Source: a virus. From it: a DNA stretch of 64,000 nt. Position 1 is the first letter of the stretch. The number at the start of each line of letters is the position of its first letter. Shown one piece after another: positions 35,622-44,857 of the stretch. Made by a program: the position numbers and the translations under genes. The DNA lies in the IMG/VR virus record IMGVR_UViG_3300032285_003158, positions 1 through 64,000 of that record, one strand, 5' to 3'. Under the pieces are notes generated by a model. It was not told the DNA's origin. It worked only from the letters and a program-made list of their open reading frames with translations, and made no database searches.

Positions 35622-36509
35622 ATGAGTTCATTTGCAAATCTCAAGCGCCAATCCGGCAATCTCGATAAGTTGTCTAAGGCAATCGAGGCACTCAATTCTT
35701 CTTCTGAGGGATCAGACAAGAAAGAAACCTTCTGGCGTCCAGAAGTCGATAAGGCAGGCAATGGTATGGCTACCATCCGTTTCTTGCCGGCATCTCCACA
35801 AGATGGTGATGATTCTCTCCCATGGGTTAAAATCTTCTCCCATGGATTTCAAGGTCCTGGCGGCTGGCTCATCGATAACTGCCTGACAACCAACAACCAA
35901 AAGTGTCCAGTGTGTGAACACAATTCGAGTCTGTGGAATTCAGGCATCGAAGCCAACAAGGACGTAGTTCGTAAGCAAAAGCGTAAGCTTAACTATATTG
36001 CTAACGTCTATATCGTTTCGGATCCTAAGCATCCAGAAAACGAAGGGCAGATCAAGTTGTTCAAGTTCGGTAAGAAAATCTTTGATAAGATTACTGAAGC
36101 AATGAACCCTGCTTTCGAAGATGAAACACCTATCAATCCGTTTGATATGTGGAAGGGTGCTAACTTCAAGTTGAAGATTCGTAAGGTCGAGGGCTATCAG
36201 AACTATGATAAGTCTGAGTTCGAATCTCCAGCACCATTGTCGGCTGATGATGACAAGTTGGAAAAGATTTGGCAGAACCAGCACTCTCTGAAGACCATGA
36301 CAGCCGATAGCGAATTCAAGTCATTCGATGATTTGAAGAGCCGTCTGGATAAGGTCTTGGGTCTTAATGGTGAAGTTCCCGCTGTTCGTACAACCGTAGA
36401 ACAGGCTAAGGCTGCACCACGCAAGCCAGCACCTGAACCTGAGTTGGTAACGACAGAGGAAGAAGATGATCTTAGCTACTTCTCGAAGTTGGCTAATGAT
36501 GATGAGTGA
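35622..36509 (+). CDS. 32: gp32 single-stranded DNA-binding protein
   Basis: 295 residues. Basic B-domain-like N-terminus (FANLKRQSGNLDKLSKAIE), core with FLPASPQDGDDSLPWVKIFSHGFQGPGGWLIDNCLTTNNQKCPVCEHN, where C-x2-C and a following H are zinc ligands as in T4 gp32, and an acidic C-terminal tail (TTEEEDDLSYFSKLANDDE) that recruits other replication proteins. AAAGGAAACTCAA precedes the ATG. Last gene of the rightward block. Confidence 0.95.
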   Translation: MSSFANLKRQSGNLDKLSKAIEALNSSSEGSDKKETFWRPEVDKAGNGMATIRFLPASPQDGDDSLPWVKIFSHGFQGPGGWLIDNCLTTNNQKCPVCEHNSSLWNSGIEANKDVVRKQKRKLNYIANVYIVSDPKHPENEGQIKLFKFGKKIFDKITEAMNPAFEDETPINPFDMWKGANFKLKIRKVEGYQNYDKSEFESPAPLSADDDKLEKIWQNQHSLKTMTADSEFKSFDDLKSRLDKVLGLNGEVPAVRTTVEQAKAAPRKPAPEPELVTTEEEDDLSYFSKLANDDE

Positions 36510-36532
36510 TTAGTCTTAATTGACCAACACAG

Positions 36533-36556
36533 AACCCCGCCTAGTGCGGGGTTTTT
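36533..36556 (+). terminator. intrinsic terminator after gp32
   Basis: AACCCCGC, loop CTAGT, GCGGGGTT followed by TTT. Lies between convergent gp32 and the minus-strand virion block, so it may act in both directions, but the T-run favours the plus strand. Confidence 0.85.
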
Positions 36557-36558
36557 CA

Positions 36559-38079
36559 TTATATGGGTCGAAGCCCCTGTTTCTGCAATTTTTGCAAAGT
36601 CGGATCATCAATTCGTACAGACACAGAACTGTCCATACCAATAGCAGGAGCAGAACTACCTCCACCAACAGTTTTCGAGTTATCAAGTTTTATTATTTTA
36701 GGTGTATTATCTTCACTTAGTTTTGCATCATTGTTATTAGTAGTCGCATCAACAATTCTTGCGCCGATAGGACTAGGTTCAGGTGGCATTTGTGTTGCAC
36801 CTGAACGTCCACCCATTTTTCCAATTTTTATGGAAGTTTCACCTGTACTCGCATTTGATTTTGCAACACCTATATCGTAAATACTTTGTCCTGCAGCAGG
36901 CAATTGTGAACCTGCGACTTCCATCGCAGATTTATTTTGTTTAGGATTTACTCTGAATTGGTTTAGTGCCGCAACCATATTTGGATTACTCTGCACCCAA
37001 TCTTGACTTAACAATTCATTTTTAACATCCTCATCTATTGTATTATTATTTTTTGTTGCCGCATCCGTCACGTCTTTGAAATGCTCTGCGTTCGCTTTAT
37101 CTGCTCTTTTTTCTTTTTCGGTTTTTATACCAAATATGTTTTTAACCTTATCACTTACAACTTCTTCAATTGTTGCATTTGGGTCTCCAGTATGCCATTG
37201 AGCCATCTTATCCAATATTTGTTTACCGGCCCAAGCAGTTAAAGCAATGCCTCCCACTATTAAAAGGGGTGTTAATAGTGGCGCTAAAAATCTTAAAACG
37301 TTAATTAATGTTTTTAAACCCGTTAGTTCCTTTAACCATCCCAAATCCTTGAGCCATTTGAAATCTGTTATCCAACCAAACATATCAGTCACTTGTTTAA
37401 TAGCACTATCAATCATTCCAGTAACGGTACCAATAACACTTTTAACCATTTCACCTATAATTTCAAGGAAAGATTTACCTTCTTCTTTTTTCGCTTTAAC
37501 TGGTACAGCCATGCCGGTTCCAGTTAAGGCTTTTAATATTTCTTTATGTTGTTTTTCTTTAAGTTCGTTTTCTTCTATCTTCTTCCGTTTGTCTTCATCT
37601 CTCGCATTCGAGTCTGCTTTACTGTTGATCAGGAATAAATTATAAATTTTAGCCAGAACATTGGAAACACTATCACCCGATTTTAATTTTGGTTGTTGAC
37701 CTTCAGAAACTTTTGTATGCAGTGCTTTACTCAGTTCACCTAAATCTGGTCCAGTTTTTGTATATTGGTGTGCAGGTGCATTTTTACTTCTTGGTGAACG
37801 CCCAGTAAAATGTTCCATATCTTCTTGGCTTCGGCCAGTTGCACGACCAATTACTGCCGCGCCAACATTGCCTGTCAGTTTCTTTGCAATGTTTAGCGGA
37901 TCAAATTTCTCTTTGAGTCCAGTTACTTTAGCCTTGAATGTGCTGGAAATTCCTCGACCAATAGAACCGGCAATAGAACCATTGCCTGATATTAAACTAT
38001 CAGTAACATTTCCTAGAAGCCCACGCTCTCTAGTTTGTGCTGCTGCTTGATATGATGGTGCTGAGGATTGTTTTGCCAT
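36559..38079 (-). CDS. large virion/tail protein, tape-measure-like paralogue
   Basis: 506 residues. N-terminus TRERGLLGNVTDSLISGNGSIAGSIGRGISSTFKAKVTGLKEKFDPLNIAKKLTG is shared with the upstream 601-residue protein (38089-39894). The middle has a helix-rich part and two hydrophobic segments (FLEIIGEMVKSVIGTVTGMID; LAPLLTPLLIVGGIALTAWAG), as in tape-measure and hub proteins. It ends with QGLRPI. Probably a structural protein of baseplate hub or tail interior. Not matched to a specific T4 gene. Confidence 0.6.
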   Translation of the reverse strand: MAKQSSAPSYQAAAQTRERGLLGNVTDSLISGNGSIAGSIGRGISSTFKAKVTGLKEKFDPLNIAKKLTGNVGAAVIGRATGRSQEDMEHFTGRSPRSKNAPAHQYTKTGPDLGELSKALHTKVSEGQQPKLKSGDSVSNVLAKIYNLFLINSKADSNARDEDKRKKIEENELKEKQHKEILKALTGTGMAVPVKAKKEEGKSFLEIIGEMVKSVIGTVTGMIDSAIKQVTDMFGWITDFKWLKDLGWLKELTGLKTLINVLRFLAPLLTPLLIVGGIALTAWAGKQILDKMAQWHTGDPNATIEEVVSDKVKNIFGIKTEKEKRADKANAEHFKDVTDAATKNNNTIDEDVKNELLSQDWVQSNPNMVAALNQFRVNPKQNKSAMEVAGSQLPAAGQSIYDIGVAKSNASTGETSIKIGKMGGRSGATQMPPEPSPIGARIVDATTNNNDAKLSEDNTPKIIKLDNSKTVGGGSSAPAIGMDSSVSVRIDDPTLQKLQKQGLRPI

Positions 38080-38088
38080 TTTGTTTTA

Positions 38089-39894
38089 TTATTGTTGGTA
38101 AGCAGGTCGATCTTGTTGTGTAGGGTTCGTTAATGTCATTCTTTTACCTCCAGGAGGTACAACTGCGGTAGTTGAACTGTCACTTATGACGGTTAACCTA
38201 ACTTTAGTTTGTTGCATATTTTTTAAGGTTTTGGATGCAGCATCAACTTTATTACCTGTTTGTAGTTCCTGACTGGCAGAGGAATGTGGAGACATTCCTC
38301 CTTTTTTTTCTAATCTACTTGCAAGTATTCCTTCAAAATCAGCTGCTTTTATTTCAAGCAATTCAGCATTATTACCTATATCATAATTATGATCAGACAT
38401 AACTTCTGCAACTGTTTTATCTTCACCCTTTTTAATTGAATTATAAACCGCAGCAGCACCTCCAGCACCAATGTAATGTGCCATATATTCATAACCTGGA
38501 GTTATAGGAACACCCAATCGTTTTAACGTTTTAACATCCTGTGTGTGCAAAAGTTGTTGCAATTCATCTTGTAATGCAGGCGTGAATTTCGTATTCATAT
38601 TCACATCTGGTTTTTTCAGCATCAATTGCTGCACAAGTCCTGTTCCTTTTTTGCTACCAAATAATGTCGAGGGCATAAATTGATATTTGCCTACGGCTCC
38701 AGCACCGGCACCATTTTTTGATCGATATTCACCAAAAGCCTTAACTTCCGCAAGAGTCATTTCTGTTAATTTTTTTCCAGAATATTCTTCTGGTGTTTTC
38801 AGATTGAGTGGTTTTTTAGTTTTTGGATCCTTTGCAATATTGATTGTCTTGCCGGCCTTCTTATTGAATACATCACCGTAAGAAAGATCATAATTACCAC
38901 CCGTTTCAGCACCACCAATAGCGTCGGCGGCCGAAACAGCAACACCAACTTTAGCTGCAGTTTTTGCCGCGGTTGAAACTGGTGCTTTAGTTGCAGTTGG
39001 GGCTGGTGCTTTAGCAGGTTCAGTTTTGGGTGCTGTTGATTCGGCAGGTTTGGCCGTAGTTTTAGGTGCAGTTGGCTCAGCACGTTTAGCCTTAGTTTTA
39101 ACATTCGATTTAGGAGCAGGTGCTGGTGCCTTAGCAGGTTCAGTTTTAGGTTCTGGTGCCTTAGCAGGTTCAGTTTTGGGTGCTGTTGATTCGGCAGGTT
39201 TGGCCGTAGTTTTAGGTGCAGGAGCAGGCGCAGCGGCCTTACCAGGTTCTGCTTTGGGTGCTGGAGCAGGTGCGGCGGGCTCAGCCTTTTTAGTCTGTTT
39301 CTCTACTTCTTTTTTTGTTTTCTTAGGCTCAGGCGCTTTCTTCTTGGACTTCTCAATTGCATCAATAAATTCTTCGTGTCGTCTTTTATCTTCAGCAGCA
39401 TTTTCTTTACTGAAGTCTTTATCCAATTCTCGTTCAAGTTTCTTAACATCATAAGAAGTCTTCATTGCATTGTACAATTTGGCACCAACATTGGCCAAAC
39501 TATCATTCTTCTTTAGTCCATTTCTAGAACCATCAGAAATATTTGCATAGAGTGCTGTGTCAACTCCACCTAATTTACCTTTGGGCTTTAATGCTGAAAA
39601 TGCTCTCCCCAGAAGTCCACCATCTTTACCCTTATTAGCAAAATAACTCATATCGGACTTTGATCGGCCCATCATACGACCAAGAATACCGACACCAACA
39701 CCACCTGTCATCTTCTTTGCAATGTTTAACGGATCAAACTTCTCTTTGACACCGGTAACCTTAGCCTTAAACGTGTCCGAAATTCCACGGCCAATACCTC
39801 CAGTAATGGAACCACCACCAGATATTAAATTATCAGTGATGTTTCCAAGTAAACCACGTTCTCTTACTTCGGCGGCACGTTCGTATTTGTTCAT
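38089..39894 (-). CDS. tail protein with lysozyme/transglycosylase-like domain
   Basis: 601 residues. N-terminal 85 residues are paralogous to the 506-residue neighbour. A long Ala/Pro/Lys/Thr repeat region (about residues 195-325; repeats of 'APKTTAKPAESTAPKTEPAKAP') is a flexible linker. The C-terminal part (AIGGAETGGNYDLSYGDVF... GAVGKYQFMPSTL... PDVNMNTKFTPALQDELQQLL) is a phage lysozyme-like fold with E-T-G-G-N-Y and G-x-Y-Q-F. Likely cuts peptidoglycan during DNA injection. ATG overlaps the stop of the -1-frame extension. Confidence 0.7.
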   Translation of the reverse strand: MNKYERAAEVRERGLLGNITDNLISGGGSITGGIGRGISDTFKAKVTGVKEKFDPLNIAKKMTGGVGVGILGRMMGRSKSDMSYFANKGKDGGLLGRAFSALKPKGKLGGVDTALYANISDGSRNGLKKNDSLANVGAKLYNAMKTSYDVKKLERELDKDFSKENAAEDKRRHEEFIDAIEKSKKKAPEPKKTKKEVEKQTKKAEPAAPAPAPKAEPGKAAAPAPAPKTTAKPAESTAPKTEPAKAPEPKTEPAKAPAPAPKSNVKTKAKRAEPTAPKTTAKPAESTAPKTEPAKAPAPTATKAPVSTAAKTAAKVGVAVSAADAIGGAETGGNYDLSYGDVFNKKAGKTINIAKDPKTKKPLNLKTPEEYSGKKLTEMTLAEVKAFGEYRSKNGAGAGAVGKYQFMPSTLFGSKKGTGLVQQLMLKKPDVNMNTKFTPALQDELQQLLHTQDVKTLKRLGVPITPGYEYMAHYIGAGGAAAVYNSIKKGEDKTVAEVMSDHNYDIGNNAELLEIKAADFEGILASRLEKKGGMSPHSSASQELQTGNKVDAASKTLKNMQQTKVRLTVISDSSTTAVVPPGGKRMTLTNPTQQDRPAYQQ

Positions 39895-40076
39895 CTTTGT
39901 TTCTGTTTAATTTTCTCGGTTTCTTCCTCAATATATTGTATAAGCATACTAATGTAAATGTCTCTCTCCCAAGGGATCATAGACTCCAATTCAGACAAAC
40001 TGTACTTATGATGTTGCATCAAAGCGAAATTAGTTTTATAGTAATTCCGCAAATTATCATGACGAAATATTAGCCG
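39891..40076 (-). CDS. -1-frame extension of the gp26-like gene
   Basis: 61 codons, RLIFRHDNLRNYYKTNFALMQHHKYSLSELESMIPWERDIYISMLIQYIEEETEKIKQKQR, open directly from the slippery site in the -1 frame of the gene at 40070-40795. Its own ATG (Met20) has no ribosome site, while a -1 slip on T-TTT-TTC (40082-40076) would give a fusion of about 301 residues. The 'HHxYSLxELExMIPWERDIY' part is the conserved region in T4-like phages. Either a frameshift product or a separate small hub protein. Confidence 0.6.
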   Translation of the reverse strand, partial: RLIFRHDNLRNYYKTNFALMQHHKYSLSELESMIPWERDIYISMLIQYIEEETEKIKQKQR

Positions 40077-40795
40077 AAAAAACTTTCCAGCCCTTCCACC
40101 TCAATCGTATGGTCGAAACCACACTTACCACATTTAATCTCAATCTTCTTATTTAACTTCGGCAAATTATCAAAAAATTCTTCAATCTTTGCAAACTGTT
40201 CTCGGTTCAAAGACTCCACAAACTCGATAAGTTCTGCGGTTGTAGATTCTTTAGCATAGTGAAACTGTTGACCATCATAGATGTATTCGATACTATCAAT
40301 AATCATCTGGAATGCTAAATCGGTAGATGATTCGAATTTAGTAGCCTTCTCCATGATAGAGAACTCAGGATACTTTAACTTGATACTGATCTGACTGTTT
40401 ATTTGAATCTCATCCTTGATGTTTTCATCCTTGTCGATTTTAATATCAAGCAGATTGACTTTAACATCCATGAGATTGTTGCATGTAACATCTTCTACAA
40501 GATTCTCACATCGATATTTGTTATCAACCACTTCACCAACAGACCTTGCTCTTAGGTGAATGAAGTAATATTCAACATCAAGAATCGGAAGTTTGTTGAT
40601 ATCAATATTTTCTGTCAATGTACAGTTATATAACACTTGTTTAATATTGCTCTCAATGGTTTCTTTATCTTCAGATTCCATTGCCATCATTAGATTACGC
40701 TGTTCTTTTACAAGGAACGGTCTAAATCTAAGTTGTTTTTTACATAACGGTAATTCCAGTTCATATACTGGTGCATCAAGTTTTGGCAAAGCCAT
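40070..40795 (-). CDS. 26: gp26-like baseplate hub protein (T4_baseplate family)
   Basis: 241 residues. MALPKLDAPVYELELPLCKKQLRFRPFLVKEQRNLMMAMESED is the hallmark start of the T4 gp26-type baseplate family. The C-terminus CGKCGFDHTIEVEGLESFFG has one C-x2-C pair; a further pair around residue 95-106 (CENLVEDVTC) may complete a zinc site. It ends at a T-TTT-TTC heptamer that may allow -1 frameshifting. GAGGAGAATACACT precedes the ATG. It lies right before the tape/hub-like genes. Confidence 0.8.
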   Translation of the reverse strand: MALPKLDAPVYELELPLCKKQLRFRPFLVKEQRNLMMAMESEDKETIESNIKQVLYNCTLTENIDINKLPILDVEYYFIHLRARSVGEVVDNKYRCENLVEDVTCNNLMDVKVNLLDIKIDKDENIKDEIQINSQISIKLKYPEFSIMEKATKFESSTDLAFQMIIDSIEYIYDGQQFHYAKESTTAELIEFVESLNREQFAKIEEFFDNLPKLNKKIEIKCGKCGFDHTIEVEGLESFFG

Positions 40796-40832
40796 AGTGT
40801 ATTCTCCTCAAAAATAATATATTAAAAAATAT

Positions 40833-41501
40833 TCATTTATTAACAGGTGTACCATCAGCATTCACATCGGCCGTAGGTATTCCAATCTGTGAACCCAATG
40901 GACCAGTATATGCTTTTGGTGAAAAACCTGTTGCAACCTGTGCAATAAAGTTCTGAGCCAAACTGGAACCAAACGATTGCAGAGAATTGTTTTGCCAGTA
41001 AGAATTAGCAAATACAACAGTCAGTTTATGATAATCAGTAGAACTCCAATTTAAATCCAACTGATTAACTGCAATAGGATATGCATCAATTATGTTAACC
41101 GAATATGTCAAATTATTCAGTTCATCATATTGATTGATTTGCAACGTGCTAATGTAATCTGTTTTGTAACGAAAATCATATTTGTATGTTGGATTGATAT
41201 ATTCCATCCATGCATCAAAGAATTTCTTTTCTTCCATGTTACCCGAAACAATAAATGTCATCTCGACATCATTATAGTTTGACATATATGGATATTTCTC
41301 AACAGGATTCGAACCGAACTTCTGTTCTGTTGTTGAGAATGTTCTGCTTGGTAAATTGGTACTCTCACACCTAAGTGATAATGTTCTTGCAATACCCCGA
41401 TACGGTAACAGAACCAATGGAATAGGAATACTAACATCAAATCGATTAGCCTTTGCTAAATCAGTAGTGAAGCTAGATTTAAACTCATTTAAACTTGGCA
41501 T
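40833..41501 (-). CDS. 54: gp54-like baseplate-tail tube initiator
   Basis: 222 residues. MPSLNEFKSSFTTDLAKANRFDVSIPIP then CESTNLPSRTFSTTEQKFGSNPVEKYPYMSNYNDVEMTFIVSGNMEEKKFFDAWMEYI has the gp19/gp54 tail-tube fold seen in T4 (similar core to the gp19 gene at 48182-48727). Its position beside gp26-like baseplate genes favours gp54, which starts tube polymerisation on the baseplate. Confidence 0.7.
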   Translation of the reverse strand: MPSLNEFKSSFTTDLAKANRFDVSIPIPLVLLPYRGIARTLSLRCESTNLPSRTFSTTEQKFGSNPVEKYPYMSNYNDVEMTFIVSGNMEEKKFFDAWMEYINPTYKYDFRYKTDYISTLQINQYDELNNLTYSVNIIDAYPIAVNQLDLNWSSTDYHKLTVVFANSYWQNNSLQSFGSSLAQNFIAQVATGFSPKAYTGPLGSQIGIPTADVNADGTPVNK

Positions 41502-42107
41502 TTAAGGATTCCTTATTTGTTCCATGGATTCTTTCCATACTGCCGCAGGTTTCGCTTTTCTGAACTGTTGCACTGGTAAAAATGCTGCAATATCCCATTC
41601 ATCAGGATGAACAGCAAGTATTTTTGATTTCACATGACCGTGCAAGTATTGCTTCACGCAGGGCTTGAACTCTTTCATGCGTTTGGATGCAGCCAGGATG
41701 TCGTAGGTGACACGGAGGCGCTTTATCTCATGCTCTGCAGTGTAGGATGCAAACTGCAGCAATTTAGCCAGGAATATGATTCTATATTTGAGAGGTAAAT
41801 AGTGTAAATTCAATCCTAGAAACCCATCAGGATACTTTTCCAACACTAATACTAATGGAAATCTATCGTAATACGGTAAATCCAATTTAGTTTTTGGATC
41901 ATAATAAAAGTAATATAATCCGCCCCTCATAAATTTACCTTTTGCGGTAAATCTATCTTGTTCTTTACTGATAGCGGAAGCAATATTACTTGTATTCTTC
42001 AAGTTATTAACTTTACCCATCAGCCATTTTATCGACTCTCTCGATAAGGTTTCAAGTTGAGCTTCGGTTTTCTGCTCGGCGAGTGTGGTTAGTTTAGATT
42101 TAGTCAT
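41502..42107 (-). CDS. conserved T4-like virion-associated protein
   Basis: 201 residues. 'GGLYYFYYDPKTKLDLPYYDRFPLVLVLEKYPDGFLGLNLHYLPLKYRIIFLAKLL' and 'FKPCVKQYLHGHVKSKILAVHPDEWDIAAFLPVQQFRKA...VWKESM' is a conserved pattern in T4-like phages; exact T4 counterpart uncertain (gp2/gp53-type annotations exist). A late promoter (TATAAATA, 42120-42113) ends 5 bases before the ATG, implying little or no leader. Confidence 0.65.
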   Translation of the reverse strand: MTKSKLTTLAEQKTEAQLETLSRESIKWLMGKVNNLKNTSNIASAISKEQDRFTAKGKFMRGGLYYFYYDPKTKLDLPYYDRFPLVLVLEKYPDGFLGLNLHYLPLKYRIIFLAKLLQFASYTAEHEIKRLRVTYDILAASKRMKEFKPCVKQYLHGHVKSKILAVHPDEWDIAAFLPVQQFRKAKPAAVWKESMEQIRNP

Positions 42108-42112
42108 ACTAC

Positions 42113-42120
42113 TATTTATA
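42113..42120 (-). promoter_or_regulatory. T4-type late promoter
   Basis: TATAAATA on the minus strand, directly between the gp23 terminator and the ATG at 42107. Confidence 0.65.
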
Positions 42121-42125
42121 GGACG

Positions 42126-42153
42126 AAAAAAAGGGAACCCGAAGGTTCCCTTT
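42126..42153 (-). terminator. intrinsic terminator after gp23
   Basis: On the minus strand AAGGGAACC, loop TTCG, GGTTCCCTT and five more T residues. Perfect stem with UUCG-type loop. It ends the major capsid transcript. Confidence 0.9.
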
Positions 42154-42189
42154 GAAACTCCACTCTACGGTGGATTTTTCCAACTTAAC

Positions 42190-43524
42190 TCACATCAAAT
42201 TCTTCACGCCAAAAAGTCGGTAGTAAACATTTGTACGAGCCAGCAACTGACCACCGTTGGTAGTAGTAGCGCCTTGTGCAAACGGATTTGCAACCATGCC
42301 GTAACGAGTCTTGAAACCAATCTTAGGTTGGAATGTGAACTGGTCAACTGCACGAACCATTTGTAGCGGAACGTATGGGCAGTAGAACAGACCAGCATCA
42401 TAAGGTGTCGAACCCTTATAACCGATTGTAACCAATTCTTGGTTGCTTGTGTAGCCACCGAAGTATGGGTCGATGTAGACCTTGATGCGGCGATGTAACA
42501 GACCAGCGAAGGTGTTACCGGTGTCATCAACTTGCAGGTCAGCAGTCAGAGCAGGTGTATACGAAAGAACGCCAGCCATTGCCATTGCGGATGCAACGTC
42601 AGACGAAACGATCAGAACGTTACCCTTACCACGACGAGTTTGCTTTGCAATTACGTTAGCATCACGCTCGATTTGGAAGATAAGACCCTTGAAACGCTCA
42701 ACAGACCAACGACCGTTCGAGTCAGTATCCAAGTCGAAGTAACCAGCAGTAGTTGTACCGTACTGAGCACCTGCAACAGCGCAAGTGTAGATTGTGCGGA
42801 TAACTTCACGGTTGATTTCAGCAAGAATTTCTGTAGACAGAATGTTCGACAATTCTGTTTCAGCGTCAAGACCGTGAATAGCCTTCAAGTCTTGAGCAAG
42901 TTCAAGCGAGTACTCAGCCTTCAGTGCGCGTGATTGAGCAGTTACAGTAACTTTCTCAATTGTGAACGCCATTTGCTGGAATGCATTAGCACCCGAAGCT
43001 TCTGAACCCAAGAATTCTGCAGCAGCAGTAGTCATGCCGATACCAGAAGTGGTAGCGCCAGAAGTTGGGTCTTGGAATGTAGTTGCAATGTCGGATGCAA
43101 CAGTACCCTTTGTACCGTATGGATTACCACGCGAATCAATACCGGAGAAGATGGTATTTGCTTCGTTGTAGAATGCTTCTGAACCAGATTGGTTAGCATA
43201 ACGGGCGCGCATTGCGAAGATCAGACCTGTAGGTCCAGTCATTGGCTGAACGCCAGCAACATCATAAGCAATCAGGTTAGGCAACGAACGGCGAACCAAG
43301 CTGATTAAGATTGGGTCGAAGTTGCTGATACCTGAGCCAGTAACGTTTGTAGGACCCGAATCGGTGATTTCGTTCAACGATTGGCGGTCTTGACGCATTG
43401 CTTGTTGTTGGTTTTCCAAAACAAGAGTCGTAACAGCCTTTTTGTATGGATCGGTAATCGATTCCAATTCTGGATGTTCCAGAACTGGAGCCCATTTCTT
43501 TTGTAGTTCTTCGGTTAAGTACAT
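42190..43524 (-). CDS. 23: gp23 major capsid protein
   Basis: 444 residues. Typical gp23 sequence: MYLTEELQKKWAPVLEHPELESITDPYKKAVTTLVLENQQQAM, DVAGVQPMTGPTGLIFAMRARY, then KYSLELAQDLKAIHGLDAETELSNILSTEILAEINREVIR. HK97-like coat fold. The N-terminal 60-70 residues are expected to be removed by the gp21 protease at a xxE site. AAGGAG precedes the ATG; a strong terminator follows. Confidence 0.96.
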   Translation of the reverse strand: MYLTEELQKKWAPVLEHPELESITDPYKKAVTTLVLENQQQAMRQDRQSLNEITDSGPTNVTGSGISNFDPILISLVRRSLPNLIAYDVAGVQPMTGPTGLIFAMRARYANQSGSEAFYNEANTIFSGIDSRGNPYGTKGTVASDIATTFQDPTSGATTSGIGMTTAAAEFLGSEASGANAFQQMAFTIEKVTVTAQSRALKAEYSLELAQDLKAIHGLDAETELSNILSTEILAEINREVIRTIYTCAVAGAQYGTTTAGYFDLDTDSNGRWSVERFKGLIFQIERDANVIAKQTRRGKGNVLIVSSDVASAMAMAGVLSYTPALTADLQVDDTGNTFAGLLHRRIKVYIDPYFGGYTSNQELVTIGYKGSTPYDAGLFYCPYVPLQMVRAVDQFTFQPKIGFKTRYGMVANPFAQGATTTNGGQLLARTNVYYRLFGVKNLM

Positions 43525-43539
43525 TTATAACTCCTTATT

Positions 43540-44820
43540 TTATTTTAAAAGGTTCTGTGAAATTGTCTTTGCGTATTGAGCAATCGAAGGATCATCAGAG
43601 ATGAATGTCTTCTTTTCTTCTTCGATCAGTACTTCGTCATCAAGAGCATTATTGCTTGCAACTCTAACATCTGTACGGAAATAAGATTCTTTCAATACTT
43701 CTAGTTTATTTGCAAATTCATAATCGGAAGAATAATCAACACCCTCTGCGAGCGATTTTAATTTTTCGACTTGAGTTTGCGACAGGCCTTCACACGCTGT
43801 GTAGATAGCCTCATTTTTCTTTTGTTCATTTAATTCTTTGTTCATTTCAACATTACGTTCGATTTCTTCGTTGAGTGATGCCTCAAGTTCTTCAACTCTA
43901 GCAGCAAGTTCCTCAACAACATCTACCTTTTCGGTAGGAATGTCGATGTAATGCTCGGTGAACAAGTCACGTAATCCAGAAATGAAATCTTCAACGATCT
44001 CAGCACGGAGACCGCGCTCAACTGCGAGTTCATTCTCTTTCATCCACTCTTCTGCCATGTAACCAAGATAGTCGTCAACCTTCTGTGCAAGGTCTTCTTT
44101 GATTTCTTCGACAGCAAGTTCAAATTGTTCTGAGAGTGCTTCTTCGGCTTCGGCGATAACTTCTTCAGCTCGTGCAATAACTGCTGCTTCAAAAATTGTA
44201 CCAGCCTTAGCAACGAATTCTTCAGAAAGGTTTTCACCAGAAAGAAGAGCATCCATGTCTTCCTTCATTTTCTCTTTCATTTTTTCCTTCTTCAATGCCG
44301 CTTTGATCATTTTTGCATCTTGTGCAGCATCTTCGTGACCTTCACCAGATTCTTCTTTCTCTTCGTCCAAGTAATCTTCATCTTCATATTCGGTTTCTTC
44401 TGGACAATTCATCTCAGGTGCACCTGGATTTGGTGCATAAGTCTTACGCATTTTAGGTGCAGCTTGGCGATCTCTTGTGCTATCCCAAGACTGAAAATTG
44501 TCGGCATCCGGACCATCACGTAAATCAGCACGACCCATAGTATCTTGCGGACCAGTAGATTTAGTGTAACCAACGCCTCTTTTTTCCGATCCAACAGGTG
44601 GAGTTGCTCCGGGTGGAGTTGCCTGGTTTACAGTTTTAGCAGCATTTTTACCAATGCTTACTTTGTCGAATTTGGTGTGCAAAGGTCCACCAATGTTCTC
44701 TTCACCTTGCTCATCAGCAGCAAGTTTCTTACCCAAACCAAATTTCTCACCACTACCCATTCTTGAAGTTGTTTGTCCAAGAATTTCTTTAGCGGCTTCT
44801 GACAGATTAAATGTTCCCAT
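43540..44820 (-). CDS. 22: gp22 prohead scaffold protein
   Basis: 426 residues, very acidic, mainly helical and coiled (EEYEDEDYLDEEKEESGEGHEDAAQD..., KIKEKMKEDMDALL..., VEELAARVEELEASLNEEIERNVEMNKELNEQ). Follows the T4-like gp22 pattern with SDDPSIAQYAKTIS near the end. It forms the prohead core and is degraded by gp21. AAGGAGC precedes the ATG; late promoter at 44856-44849. Confidence 0.9.
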   Translation of the reverse strand: MGTFNLSEAAKEILGQTTSRMGSGEKFGLGKKLAADEQGEENIGGPLHTKFDKVSIGKNAAKTVNQATPPGATPPVGSEKRGVGYTKSTGPQDTMGRADLRDGPDADNFQSWDSTRDRQAAPKMRKTYAPNPGAPEMNCPEETEYEDEDYLDEEKEESGEGHEDAAQDAKMIKAALKKEKMKEKMKEDMDALLSGENLSEEFVAKAGTIFEAAVIARAEEVIAEAEEALSEQFELAVEEIKEDLAQKVDDYLGYMAEEWMKENELAVERGLRAEIVEDFISGLRDLFTEHYIDIPTEKVDVVEELAARVEELEASLNEEIERNVEMNKELNEQKKNEAIYTACEGLSQTQVEKLKSLAEGVDYSSDYEFANKLEVLKESYFRTDVRVASNNALDDEVLIEEEKKTFISDDPSIAQYAKTISQNLLK

Positions 44821-44848
44821 TTGAAAAGCTCCTTGTTTCTATATTGTA

Positions 44849-44856
44849 TATTTATA
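44849..44856 (-). promoter_or_regulatory. T4-type late promoter for gp22-gp23
   Basis: Exact TATAAATA, 28 bases before the gp22 ATG. Confidence 0.75.
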
Positions 44857-44857
44857 T

